This document shows positions 8,516 to 18,104 of a stretch of DNA of 64,000 bases, piece after piece. The DNA is taken from NCBI GenBank assembly GCA_963720785.1, contig CAVRGQ010000008.1, positions 930,001-994,000 on the forward strand, in the 5' to 3' direction. Source of the stretch: CAVRGQ01 sp963720785 (GTDB lineage Bacteria; Actinomycetota; Acidimicrobiia; IMCC26256; DASPTH01). A program made the translations under genes and the position numbers. Numbering within the stretch: position 1 is the stretch's first letter; every line of letters starts with the position of its first letter. Below the pieces are notes generated by a model that saw only the letters and a program-made list of their open reading frames with translations, did not search any database and was not told the DNA's origin.

Positions 8516-9327
8516 TCAGTAGTGGTCGAAGAGGTCGATGATGCGCTTGGCGCCGCGGCCGATGGTGAGTTGGCCGACGTTCTCCATGTGGGTGCGCCAG
8601 TGCACCTCGGCCTCGGTGCCCGCCCCGAGCGCGATCAGCTCCACCAGGCGCTCCTGGGAGCGGATGCCCCTGCGCCGGATCTGCAGCGAGTCGTTGGGCG
8701 GGCCCCCCGAGCGGCTGATCTCGGCGACCGATCGCTCGACGATCTCGTTGAGCATCTCGGCCATGACCTGCAGCGTCTGGTTGCCGGCGAGCGACACGAG
8801 GAGGGCGTGGAACTCGGCGTTCGCCTTGGCGAACTCGAGCGGGTCCTCGATCGCTCCCTCCTGCTTGGCGATGCACGCCCGGAGCGCCTCGACCGCGTCG
8901 GCGCGCCCCTCGCGATTGGTCGCGACCCGGCGCGCCGCCGCGGGCTCGATGATCGTGCGCGCCTCGTGCACGTCGCCGAGCGTGGCATTGCGGAACTGCA
9001 GGACCAGCGCGGCGTTCGCGCGGTGATGCGCTCGTCGGGCTGGTGGGCCACGACGCCTCCGCGCACCCCTCGCACCACCGAGACGAGACCCTCGGCCTCC
9101 AGGATGCGCAGCGCCTCGCGGAGCGACGGACGCGACACGCCGAAGCGCTCGACGAGATCGGATTCGCGCCCGAGCGACGCGCCTTCGGCCAGCGAGCCGC
9201 TCACGATCAGCGCGCGCAGCTCGTCGGCGATGAGCTCGGGCTTCTCCCGGCCACGCGACCGCGACGCCGCCTTCTTCGGCGCCGTGGTCGGCGCCTTCTC
9301 GGCCTTGTCCACCGGCACGGTGGTCAC
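8516..9327 (-). CDS. GntR/FadR-type transcriptional regulator with FCD domain (apparent frameshift)
   Basis: The N-terminal part (residues about 30-95) is a GntR winged helix (DLVERFGVSRPSLREALRIL). The C-terminal part is an FCD ligand domain (HEARTIIEPAAARRVA, then AEFHALLVSLAGN, then HWRTHME). The two halves are in different frames. Near 9013-9023 one base appears to be missing in a GCGCG run, and restoring it gives ITA-NAALVLQFRNATLGDV and a protein of about 270 residues. FCD regulators usually sense acyl-CoA or carboxylate ligands and repress nearby catabolic genes. GTG start at 9325-9327 with GAGGAATGAG just upstream. Confidence 0.75.
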
Positions 9328-9385
9328 CTCATTCCTCGGGAAGCCGCAACGATAACCCAGTACCGATCTCCCCCCGTGATGGGTG

Positions 9386-10959
9386 TCAACTCTCGCCGAG
9401 CAGCTCCCGCAGGCCGGGCAGGCTCACCTTGCCGGTGGGGAGCATGGGCACGTCGTCGTCGCCGACCGCCCGCCAGCGGGTGGGCACCTTGAACGAACTG
9501 AGCCGGGCCTTGGCCGCGGCGGTGAGCTCGGCGTCGGTGCACTCGACGCCAGGAGCCAGCACCACGACGGCACCCACTGCCGAGACTCCGGCATCCTCGA
9601 CGTCGACGACGAAGACCCGCTGGATCTCCGGCAGGCCGCGCAGCGCGGCCTCGACCTCGCTCGGGTAGACGCTCGCGCCCTTCACCTTGAACATGTCGTC
9701 GCGCCGGCCCCGGAAGAACACGTAGCCGTCGGCGTCGATCACCGCGAGGTCACCCGTGGGGAACCAACCGTCGACGGTGAAGATGTCGCTGCGCTCCTTG
9801 CCGCAGATCCCGCGCAGCAGGTTGGGGCCGCGCAGCTGCAGCTCCCCCACCTCGCCGGCCGGGACCACCGCGCCGGTGTCGGGGTCGACGGCACGGACGT
9901 CGACGTCGCGGAAGGGGCGGCCGCAGCTGCCCTCCTTGCCGGCGGGCATGTCGCGGTCGAGCCGGTCACCGCAGTAGGGGCCGAACGACTCGGTCATGCC
10001 GAGCAGCGCGGGCCGGCGTGATGCCGGCACGCCGTCGGGCAGCATCGCCTGGAGGCTGCCGGGCCGCAGCGCGGAGAGATCCGTGGTGGCGAACGACGGG
10101 TCCGCGGCGATGGTCGCAGCCTGGTCGGGCCACCCGCGGAACAACGTGACCCGTTCGCGCGCGAGGAGGGCGAGCGTGTGCTCGGGATCGGTCTGCGCCT
10201 CGATCACGAGCGTGGCCCCGGCGAGCAGCACCGACAGCAGCCCGGTGCCGAACCCGCCGACCCAGAAGAAGGGCATGGGCACGTAGAGCACCTCGTCGTG
10301 GCCGACACAACGCGGCTCGAGGCCGGTCTCGGTGTTGCCGAGCGCGCCGCCGTGCGTGTGGATCACACCCTTGGGCGCGCCGCGGCTCCCCGAGGTGAAG
10401 ATGATGGCGAGGTCGTCGGCGGGAGTGACCGCGGCGGCCAGCGCGTCGACGAGCGACTCCGGTGCGACGGGAACGTCGGGCGCGACCGACCACTCCGGCC
10501 ACACCAGCACGGAGCGGAGGCGCGGGAGCGTGGCGTCGAGGATCGGCGCCGACGCGGCAGCGGTGTTCGGCACGAGCGCGGGCGAGATCTCCTGCAGGTC
10601 GGCGAGGTAGTCACGACCGCGGAAGCCGGGGATCACCACGAGGTGCTCCACTGCGGCGGTGCGCAACTGCGCCTCGAGCTCCGGCGGGCGCAGCAACGTG
10701 CTGAGGGTGACGATCACGCCGCCCAGGCGCGCCACCGCGAGCCCGGCCACCACCCACGCGGCGCGGTCGGCATCATCACCCCGACGCGGGTGCCCTTGCC
10801 CACGCCGACCGCCGCGAGCCGGGCGCCGACGTCACGAGTGAGGTGGTCGAGGTCGCCGAAGGTGAGCGTGGCGTCGTCGGCCACGAGGAACCGCGCACCA
10901 GGTTGCTCCGCGGCCCAGCGGTCGATCAGTTCCGGGACGGTGTGTCGTTGCGCGGTCAC
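9386..10959 (-). CDS. AMP-dependent acyl-CoA synthetase/ligase (apparent frameshift)
   Basis: An ANL-superfamily ligase that activates carboxylates to acyl-AMP and then CoA thioesters. The P-loop IIFTSGSRGAPKG and a C-terminal catalytic-lysine segment (LPTGKVSLPGL) are intact. The first 69 residues or so (MTAQRHTVPELIDRW onward) are in another frame from the rest. Near 10756-10768 one base appears missing, and adding it restores PTAPAWVVAGLAVARLGG and a protein of about 524 residues. GTG start at 10957-10959 overlaps the upstream ligase stop (GTGA). The frame break may be sequence error. Confidence 0.8.
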
Positions 10960-12557
10960 CGCGCACCTCCATCTTCAGGCCCATCCTCGGGCCCAGCTTC
11001 AGGCCTGGCCAGTTGCTCGATCAGACGCGGGAGATCGGTCTTCCCGCTCGACAGGGTCGGCACCTCCGAAGGCGTCATGCGCACCAGCACGCGTGGCACC
11101 TTGAACGCGGAGAGCTGTGCGCGAATCTGCTCGCGCACTGCGTCGAGGTCGAGCGCGACGTCGTCGCCGGCCACGAGCACCGCGCCGACGACCGCGCCGC
11201 GCTCGGCATCGGGGATCCCGACGACGATGGACAGACAGCCGGTGACCTGCGCGAGCACCACCTCCACCTCGCGTGGCGACACGTTGGCCCCGCCGGTCTT
11301 GATCATGTCGTCGGCGCGCCCACCGAAGTAGAGGTAGCCCTCGGCGTCACGCCGGAAGCGGTCCCCGGTGCGGTACCAGCCGTCGGGGGTGAAGCTCTCC
11401 CACCGCTCGCGGCCGTAGTACCCCTCCATGAGGTTGGGACCCCGGAGCCACAGCTCACCCTCCACCCCGACCGGGCACTCGGCGAGCGTCTCGCGGTCGA
11501 CGACCTTCGCCTCGAGGTCGGGCACCGGGCGGCCGAAGGAGCCCCGCCGGTACTCGGGTTGGTCGGTGTCGTCGGGATCGGCGAGCACCACGCTCCCGCC
11601 CTCGGTGATGCCGAGCATGTTGTGGCGCAACTCCGGGTCACCCGGGCGCAGTGCCTCGGGCAGCAGCGGGGAGAGGTTCCCGGCGCGCACCGACGAGAAG
11701 TCGCGCGTCGCGAAACTGGGATCGGCGAGCAGGTGGGCGATCGACTGTGCGTAGCCGTTGACCATCTCGGGTCGCTCGCGCTCGAGGAAGTCGAGCGCGG
11801 CGGTGGGGTCGGTGGCGTCGGGCGCAAGGAGCGTCGCGCCGGCGACGAGCACACCGAGGAGGTTGTAGGCGAGACCGCCGATCCAGAACATCGGCGACAT
11901 CGAGAAGTACCGCATGCCCGCGGTGAGGCCACGGATCGCGTTGAGGTGCTCGAGGTGCGCCACGAGCGTGCCGTGGTGGTGGATCACGCCCTTCGGCGCG
12001 CTCGTGGACCCCGACGTGTGCACGATCACCATGCGGTCGGCCGGCGACACGTCGGCTTCGATCGCGTCGAGCAGCGCGTCGTCGACGGCCGCGCCGTGCG
12101 GCCACAGGCGGTCGAGGTCGAGGAACGCCCGGCGGAGGTTGGGCACCGTGGGGTTGACGATCGGTCCGTCGGCGGCGGTGTCGATCCCACATCCCTCGCG
12201 CAGGGCGGCGACGTAGTCGTTGCCGCGGTACGAGGGGGTGCCGATCAGGGTGCCGACGTCGGCGCGCGCGAGCACATCGCGCAGCTCGGCCGCCTTCGAG
12301 AAGGTGCTGATCGGCACCGCCACCGCACCGATGCGCACCACGGCCAACCACGCCACCGCGAACGGGATCCCGGTCGGGAAGAGGATTGCCACGCGCTCGC
12401 CGCGCGCCACCCCCGCGCCGACCAGCGCGCGGGCGAACTCGCGCGAGCGGTGCTCGGCCGCGGCGTAGGTGAGTCGTTCCGATTCGGTGACGACGAAGTC
12501 GGCGTCGCCCCGCTCGCGCGCCCGGGCCCGGAGGACCGCGCCGACCGTCGTGCTCAC
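10956..12557 (-). CDS. AMP-dependent acyl-CoA synthetase/ligase
   Basis: A 533-residue ANL ligase with the P-loop VIVHTSGSTSAPKG, the adenine-binding LGITEGGSV region, the hinge YRTGDRFRRD and the C-terminal SSGKTDLPRL lysine. It forms acyl-CoA from a free acid, ATP and CoA; chain type is unknown. I chose GTG at 12555-12557; TTG at 12564-12566 is an alternative that lies closer to the upstream stop. It is coupled by GTGA to the next ligase, so two paralogous ligases sit head to tail. Confidence 0.88.
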   Translation of the reverse strand: MSTTVGAVLRARARERGDADFVVTESERLTYAAAEHRSREFARALVGAGVARGERVAILFPTGIPFAVAWLAVVRIGAVAVPISTFSKAAELRDVLARADVGTLIGTPSYRGNDYVAALREGCGIDTAADGPIVNPTVPNLRRAFLDLDRLWPHGAAVDDALLDAIEADVSPADRMVIVHTSGSTSAPKGVIHHHGTLVAHLEHLNAIRGLTAGMRYFSMSPMFWIGGLAYNLLGVLVAGATLLAPDATDPTAALDFLERERPEMVNGYAQSIAHLLADPSFATRDFSSVRAGNLSPLLPEALRPGDPELRHNMLGITEGGSVVLADPDDTDQPEYRRGSFGRPVPDLEAKVVDRETLAECPVGVEGELWLRGPNLMEGYYGRERWESFTPDGWYRTGDRFRRDAEGYLYFGGRADDMIKTGGANVSPREVEVVLAQVTGCLSIVVGIPDAERGAVVGAVLVAGDDVALDLDAVREQIRAQLSAFKVPRVLVRMTPSEVPTLSSGKTDLPRLIEQLARPEAGPEDGPEDGGAR

Positions 12558-12567
12558 TGCCGACAAC

Positions 12568-13215
12568 TCACGGGCGTCGCGGTGACACCGCGGGCAGGTT
12601 CTCCCGCTTGCCCAGGACCGCGCTCATCTCGGCGAGGCACACAACGGTGTCGCCGTCGCGCAACTCGGCGGTGAACTCGATCGCCTCGTCGGTGACGACC
12701 CGCAGCGCCGAGAACTGCAATGTGGTGCGGATCGGCGTGGGCCGGCGGTAGCGCAGGCTCAGGGTCTTCGTCCTCCCCGCGCGGCCCATGTCGCAGCTGA
12801 GGTGCTGCAGGATGCAGTCGAAGAACACCGCGAGGAAGCCGCCGTGCACCACACCGGGAGGGCCCTCGTAGATCACGGGGAACTCCACCGTGCCCGCGGC
12901 GCGGTCGTCGGCCACCGCAATCTCGTAGCGCGGGAAGGCCGCGTTGTACTCGCCGATGTCGCGCGAGTGGTCGAGGTAGACGCGCTGCCCGTCGCTCGGC
13001 GAGTCGCCGACGCGCGGTCGCGGGTCGGCCGGGCCGGCCGCCGCGAGGCGCTCGTTCAGCGCGCGCAACTCCGCGATCGCGGCCGCGAGCTCCGGCGACT
13101 CGACTTCGAGGCCCACTGCGGTCCCCATGAGGTCGCGCAGCACGATCGCCAGTTCACGCGTCTGGTCGAGCGGCTGCTCGCCGAAGTACCAGCGTTCGAC
13201 GGCGGGCTCGCTCAC
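12568..13215 (-). CDS. PaaI/hotdog-fold thioesterase family protein
   Basis: A 215-residue protein whose C-terminal two thirds look like a hotdog thioesterase. The segment PPGVVHGGFLAVFFDCILQH carries the HGG..A..D pattern, followed by LRYRRPTPIRTTLQF. The N-terminal 80 residues are helical and specific to a subgroup. It probably hydrolyses an acyl-CoA or proofreads the neighbouring ligases. GTG start at 13213-13215 shares GTGA with the ligase gene upstream (stop 13212-13214). It lies between two acyl-CoA ligase genes in one operon. Confidence 0.75.
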   Translation of the reverse strand: MSEPAVERWYFGEQPLDQTRELAIVLRDLMGTAVGLEVESPELAAAIAELRALNERLAAAGPADPRPRVGDSPSDGQRVYLDHSRDIGEYNAAFPRYEIAVADDRAAGTVEFPVIYEGPPGVVHGGFLAVFFDCILQHLSCDMGRAGRTKTLSLRYRRPTPIRTTLQFSALRVVTDEAIEFTAELRDGDTVVCLAEMSAVLGKRENLPAVSPRRP

Positions 13216-14690
13216 GCCGGTGTGTCCCCGAACATCTCGCGGGCGGCGGCGAGGTCGACCTTGCCCGACAGCGTGCGCGGCAACTCGTCGACGATCACGA
13301 TGCTGGTGGGCAGCTCGTAGCGGGCGAGCTGGGGCTCGAGGTGGGCGCGGAGGTCGTCGGCGGTCACGGTGCCGGTCTCGCGCAGCTCCACCATCGCCAC
13401 CGGCACCTGCCCGAGGCGGTCGTCGTCGACACCGAACACCGACGCGCCGCGCACACCCGGGTGCAGTTCCAGCGCACTACGAATCGTCTCGGGCTGCACC
13501 TTGAAGCCACCGCGAAGGATGGTCTGGTCGGCGCGCCCGAGGATCCAGAGGAAACCGTCGTCGTCGACCTTGGCGAGGTCGGTGGTGCGGATCCAGCCCT
13601 GCTCCGCGAGCTGCGCGGCCTTCACCTCGAGCAGACCGACCGATCCGTTCGGCAACGGGGCAAGCGTCTCCTGGTCGACGACGCGAAGCTCGCAACCCGG
13701 GTGCACGCGTCCGACGCTGCCGGGCTTCTCGGCGCGGTACTTCTCGTGGTCCTTGAGGTTCCAGCCCGCGACGCCGCCGCCGAACTCGGTGGCGCCGTAG
13801 GAGGTGAGCACGGGCACACCGAAGCGTGCGGTGAACGCCTCCGCGACCTCGGGGTCGAGCGGCGCGGTTCCGGAGATCACCGACTTCACGCCGGCAAGGA
13901 GGTCGTCCTCGACGCTGGACTCCAGCACCATGCGCATCGCGGTGGGCACGAGGCTGACCGTCTTCGGGTGGTGGCGGCGCACCGCGTCGGCCCAGCCGTC
14001 GACGGTGAAGCGCGGCAGCAGGCAGATGCGGCGACCGTCGAGCACGGCCTGCACCACCCGGAACACGCCGCTCACGTGCACCAGCGGTGCATTGACGATC
14101 ACGACACCCGAGCGCAGGGTGAGCTCCTGGCTGGCGTTGGCCTCGTAGTGCTTGGCGCCCACCATCACACGTTCGAGCATCGTGTACCCGAGGTCGACGC
14201 GCTTGGGCGGACCGGTGGTGCCGCTGGTGAGCATGCGAACGGCAACGCCCTCGAGCAGAGCCGCCGCGGTCGCGCCCTCGGGCACGACGAGCTCCGAGTC
14301 CGCACCGAGGTCGGTGAGCGTGAGCACCGCCAGATTGGCGGGCGCACCGCCGACGTGTGCGACATCCTGCGCGTCGCCGGCGAGGAAGGCGAGGTCGAGC
14401 GATTCGAGGTCGGCGCGCACCCGCTCCGACCCGAGGTGCGGATTGAGCGTGACCGCGCAGGCGTCGGCGCACAGCGCGCCGAGCAGCAGCCCGAGCGACG
14501 TGGGCCGGTTGGTGAGCAGGAGGCCCACGGGAGCTCCGGGGCCACCGCCCACCTTCGCCAGCGACTGCTCGACCGCGTCGACCCCGCCCGCCAGATCACC
14601 CCACGTGTACCAGTGACTCTCGAACTCGACCGCCGGCGCCGCGGGGTCGATCGCAAGGGTGGCCCGGATGCGCTCCGCGAGTGCGCTCAA
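13212..14690 (-). CDS. AMP-dependent acyl-CoA synthetase/ligase
   Basis: A 492-residue ANL ligase. The P-loop reads MLTSGTTGPPKRVDLGY, with Arg in place of the usual Gly after Lys. The STYGATEFGGG block and the catalytic PRTLSGKVDL lysine are present. TTG at 14688-14690 is taken as start because it overlaps the hydratase stop at 14687-14689 (TTGA) and conserved sequence begins soon after; no ATG or GTG fits as well. It is one of six such ligases in the window, here coupled to a thioesterase and a hydratase. Confidence 0.85.
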   Translation of the reverse strand: MSALAERIRATLAIDPAAPAVEFESHWYTWGDLAGGVDAVEQSLAKVGGGPGAPVGLLLTNRPTSLGLLLGALCADACAVTLNPHLGSERVRADLESLDLAFLAGDAQDVAHVGGAPANLAVLTLTDLGADSELVVPEGATAAALLEGVAVRMLTSGTTGPPKRVDLGYTMLERVMVGAKHYEANASQELTLRSGVVIVNAPLVHVSGVFRVVQAVLDGRRICLLPRFTVDGWADAVRRHHPKTVSLVPTAMRMVLESSVEDDLLAGVKSVISGTAPLDPEVAEAFTARFGVPVLTSYGATEFGGGVAGWNLKDHEKYRAEKPGSVGRVHPGCELRVVDQETLAPLPNGSVGLLEVKAAQLAEQGWIRTTDLAKVDDDGFLWILGRADQTILRGGFKVQPETIRSALELHPGVRGASVFGVDDDRLGQVPVAMVELRETGTVTADDLRAHLEPQLARYELPTSIVIVDELPRTLSGKVDLAAAREMFGDTPA

Positions 14691-15496
14691 CGGATCTCGG
14701 GCTTCTGCTTCGACATCGACTCCCGGTTGATCTCGGCCATGCCGATCGGGTTGCCGAGGCGGGTGTACATGAGGCCCTGCTCCACCGCCGCGCGGTACGG
14801 CTTGTCGAGCGACTCCCAGATCGCGCGCACGGTCCCCTGCGTGGCCGCGGCCGGGTAGGTGGCGATCGTGCGGGCGAGCTGGTCGGCGCGCGCCCAGAGG
14901 TCGTCGCGGGCGATGACCTCGGTGACGAGGCCAATGCGCAACGCGGTGTCGGCGCCCACCCGCTCGGCGTTGCCGAGCAACGCCATGCGCAAGGTGTCGC
15001 CGAGTCCGACGCGGCGCATGAGCCCGATCGGCTCGATGGCCGACACCATGCCGAAGGTGACGTGCGAGTCGAAGAAGGTGGCGTCGTCGGAGCAGATGAC
15101 GATGTCGGCCTCGTTCACGAAGTACAGCGCGCCCGCGGTGCAGATGCCGTGCACCGCGCACACCACCGGCTTCCACAGCTCGTTGCCCTTCGCCGAGAGC
15201 ATCGCCCCGGGATCGGTGTGGTTCCACACCAGCGCGGGCTGGCCGAACGGCTCGGTGACGTCGAGCCCCGCCGAGAACGCACGGTCGCCGGCGGCGCGGA
15301 CGACGATGGCGCGGACGTCGTCGTCGGCCTTGATCACCCGCCAGAGCTCCTCGACCTCCTCGCACATCCGCCGGTTGAAGGCGTTCATGCGGTCGGGCCG
15401 GTTCAGCGTGATCGTGGCGACCCCGCTGGCGTGGTCGGCCTCGTAGAGGACGGTCTCGTAGACGACGGTCTCGTCTTCCGGCGGCTCAGTGCTCAT
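14687..15496 (-). CDS. Enoyl-CoA hydratase/isomerase family protein
   Basis: A 269-residue crotonase. RAFSAGLDVTEPFG and AVHGICTAGALYFVNEAD are the oxyanion-hole segments, and FFDSHVTFGMVSAIEPIGLMR covers the active-site region. ATG at 15494-15496 shares ATGA with the SDR stop, and a GTG two codons earlier is possible. It is closely similar in layout to the hydratase at 25314-26117 (FFDPHVSIGLVSGREIVR). Both therefore belong to a subgroup with a D-x-H-V motif where classical hydratases have their first catalytic glutamate region. Confidence 0.88.
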   Translation of the reverse strand: MSTEPPEDETVVYETVLYEADHASGVATITLNRPDRMNAFNRRMCEEVEELWRVIKADDDVRAIVVRAAGDRAFSAGLDVTEPFGQPALVWNHTDPGAMLSAKGNELWKPVVCAVHGICTAGALYFVNEADIVICSDDATFFDSHVTFGMVSAIEPIGLMRRVGLGDTLRMALLGNAERVGADTALRIGLVTEVIARDDLWARADQLARTIATYPAAATQGTVRAIWESLDKPYRAAVEQGLMYTRLGNPIGMAEINRESMSKQKPEIR

Positions 15497-16269
15497 TGAC
15501 ACAGATAACCACCGTCGACCGCGATCTCCTGACCGGTGACGTACACGGAGTCGTCGCTCGCGAGGTAGAGCATGGCGTTGGCGATGTCGACCGCCCGGCC
15601 GGTCTCCCGGATCGGGATGTTGGCGGCGAAGCCCTGGAGGCGCGCCTCCTGGGCCTCGGAGTCGAAGCCCTCGCGCTCACCGGTGGACATCGGCGTCTTC
15701 ATGAAGCCGGGCGACACGCAGTTGACCCGCACCTTGCGCGCCGCGAGCTCGAACGCGCACTGGTGCGTGTAGCCGAGGATGCCGCCCTTCGACGCGGCGT
15801 AGGCCGCGCCGCCACACGCCACGGTGGCCGCGATCGACGCGACGTTCACGACCGAACCGCCGCCGCCCTCGATCATCGTGGGCACCGCGGCGCGCGTGTT
15901 CACGTACACCGACGACAGGTTCACGCGGAGGATCTGGTCCCACCGCTCGTAGGAGATGTCCCACGTGTTCTTGGGCGTGCCCTGCGCGATGCCCGCGTTG
16001 TTCACCAAGGTGGTGAGGCTGCCGAACTCGCCGACGGCGGTGGCGACCAGCTGTTGTGCGACCGCTTCGTCGGCGACGTCGCCGATGACGATGCGGATGT
16101 TGTCGGGACCGCCGGGCGCCTGTTCGGCCGTCTCCTTTGCCGCCGTCTCGTTGAGGTCGGCGAGGACGACCTGGGCGCCCTCCTCCGCGAAGCGCCACAC
16201 CGCCGACTGGCCGAAGCCCGAGGCCCCGCCGGTGATGATCGCGACCTTGCCGTCGAGTCGTCCGCTCAT
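15493..16269 (-). CDS. SDR family oxidoreductase
   Basis: A 258-residue SDR with TGGASGFG (residues 12-19), NNAGIAQG, the NVASIAA serine block and YAASKGG. The beta-2 strand ends VVLADLNE, so NAD(H) is expected. ATG at 16267-16269 follows an AGGGGGAC Shine-Dalgarno-like stretch. It is coupled downstream to a hydratase (ATGA), a typical hydratase plus 3-hydroxyacyl-CoA dehydrogenase arrangement (role by context). Confidence 0.9.
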   Translation of the reverse strand: MSGRLDGKVAIITGGASGFGQSAVWRFAEEGAQVVLADLNETAAKETAEQAPGGPDNIRIVIGDVADEAVAQQLVATAVGEFGSLTTLVNNAGIAQGTPKNTWDISYERWDQILRVNLSSVYVNTRAAVPTMIEGGGGSVVNVASIAATVACGGAAYAASKGGILGYTHQCAFELAARKVRVNCVSPGFMKTPMSTGEREGFDSEAQEARLQGFAANIPIRETGRAVDIANAMLYLASDDSVYVTGQEIAVDGGYLCQ

Positions 16270-16298
16270 GTCGTCCCCCTGGTGTCCGTCGTCCGGTG

Positions 16299-17202
16299 TC
16301 AGTCGTCGAGGTCGAGACCGAAGTGCTCGTCGCGGCGCTTGAACGCGCCGGAGGTCCCGAGCTTCGCCGCGCTCCTTGACGAAGTTGAATTCGTCGTCCT
16401 CGAAGCGCAGGTTCGTGGCGAACGCGTGGACCAGGAAGCCGGTGGCCTCCTCGCCGCTGTACGCCATCGTCTGCTCCACCAGGCCGAAGCCGGTCTTCGC
16501 GATGGCGATGCCGTCGGCGGGCATGCGCGCGCACTTCTCCGCCCACTTCTCCGTGCGCTTCGCCACCTTGTCGTCGGCGCACACGTCGGTGAACGTGCCG
16601 TCGGGAAGGTCACCGGCGCGCACCTGGTCGCCGGTGAGCAGCATGCGCCGGGCGAGCACCGGCCCGAGGCGGTGGAAGAAGAGGTGCAGGTTGCCGAGCG
16701 CGGGGCCGAGGAGTTGGGCGCCGGGCATGCCCACGCGTGCCCCCTTGCCCACCACCGAGATGTCGGCCATGAGCGCCAGCTCGAACGCGCCACCGAGCGC
16801 GTACGTCTCGACCTGCGCGATCGTGACCTTCGGGAAGTACATGAACTCGTGGTAGAAGGCGAAGCTCTCGCGGTCGACGCCGAGCCGGCGACGCTGGCTG
16901 GGCCGGCGGGGCTTCTCCGGCACCCCGTCCTTGGCCGTGCCCTTGCTGTCGTACCACCCGTACACGTTCGCCATGTCGGCGCCGGTACTGAACACGCCTT
17001 CGGTGCCGCGCAGGATCACGACCTTGATGTCGTCGTCCTTGGCCAGCTCGTCGAGATCCGCGCGCATCTGGCGCCGCATCGGCGGGTCGTACGCGTTCTT
17101 GCGCGTCGGGTTGTCGATCGTGATGCGGGCGACGTGCAACTCGGGATCGCGGTCGAGGAGGACCCTCGCATCGCGTTCGCCCGTGCGTTCGGACGTGCTC
17201 AT
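16299..17202 (-). CDS. Enoyl-CoA hydratase/isomerase family protein (frameshift near C terminus)
   Basis: A crotonase of about 300 residues, longer than its neighbours. GVFSTGADMANVYG and VETYALGGAFELALMADISV are the oxyanion segments. Near 16365-16373 the frame changes: one extra G appears to be present, and removing it gives FVKERAKLGTSGAFKRRDEH and a stop at 16299-16301, only 29 bases before the next gene. In the uncorrected frame the protein would fuse into the following SDR, which is implausible. ATG at 17200-17202 shares ATGA with the amidohydrolase stop. Confidence 0.8.
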
Positions 17203-18032
17203 GCTGCACCACCGAAGAAGTACTCGTTGGCGTTGTTGAACAGGTAGTTCTCGAGCACGTCCTCGGGCAGGTCGAGCTCCGAGGCCTCCTTGACCGTCCG
17301 GGTGATGGTGAGCACCGGCGAGTCGGAGGCGAACATGATGCGGTTCTTGCCGCGCGTGCGCATGAAGTGCAGCAGCGACTCCGGCAGGTGCCGCGGCGCC
17401 CACGCCGACGTCATGAGCCGCAGGTTCCCGTACTTGATCATGAGGCGGATCGCCATGTCCCACCAGGGGTCGGCGCCGTGCATCATCGTGAGCTTCAGCT
17501 CGGGGAAGCGGTAGCAGACCCGATCGAGGTGCGCGGGGTTCTGCGGGTCACCGGGGAGCGGCGGGCCGGGCAGACCCGCGTTCATCACCAGCGGGAGCTC
17601 GAGCTCGCAGCACTTCGTGTACAGCGGGAAGTACACCGGGTCGGTGGGCGGGTACTGCCCGTCACCCCAGAACGACGGGCCGACGCACGTGAAGGTGACC
17701 GGCCAGTCGGCGAGGAACGTCTCCAACCGCCGGAGGTTCGGCATGGGGCGCAGGAGATCGTGGCCGCCGAGGCCGACGCTGAAGCGGTCGGGACGGGCGT
17801 CCACGAACGAGCGCACCCGCTCGCTCGGATTGTTCATGTTCATCATGAGCACCGCGCGCTTGGTGCCGGTCGAGTCCATCTCGTCGAGCATCTCGTTGAG
17901 ATCACGACTCGGGAAGCGGCCGGCGCCCTTCTTGAAGTAGTCCTCCTTGACGCGCACCATCCAGTCGGGCGGCTCGAAGTCGCCCATGTCGGTGTTGCAC
18001 AGGAGATCGATGGCGCGCGGCACCGTACTCAT
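17199..18032 (-). CDS. Amidohydrolase-2 family protein, short divergent form
   Basis: A 277-residue protein of the amidohydrolase-2 fold, shorter than the other copies here (about 400 residues). It keeps the C-terminal MFASDSPVLTI and the mid-barrel LTMMHGADPWWDMAIRL segment. It lacks the N-terminal DxH/E signature, having IDLLCNTDMGDFEPPDW instead, so metal binding may differ. ATG at 18030-18032 is favoured over an upstream in-frame ATG because the family starts near IDLL. It is coupled to the hydratase gene downstream (ATGA). Confidence 0.75.
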   Translation of the reverse strand: MSTVPRAIDLLCNTDMGDFEPPDWMVRVKEDYFKKGAGRFPSRDLNEMLDEMDSTGTKRAVLMMNMNNPSERVRSFVDARPDRFSVGLGGHDLLRPMPNLRRLETFLADWPVTFTCVGPSFWGDGQYPPTDPVYFPLYTKCCELELPLVMNAGLPGPPLPGDPQNPAHLDRVCYRFPELKLTMMHGADPWWDMAIRLMIKYGNLRLMTSAWAPRHLPESLLHFMRTRGKNRIMFASDSPVLTITRTVKEASELDLPEDVLENYLFNNANEYFFGGAA

Positions 18033-18104
18033 GGGTTCTGGTGTCCCCCTCTGACCGCGGCGCGCAGGCGCCAACCGGTCGACTGTCGGATGGTGATCGG
18101 AGAT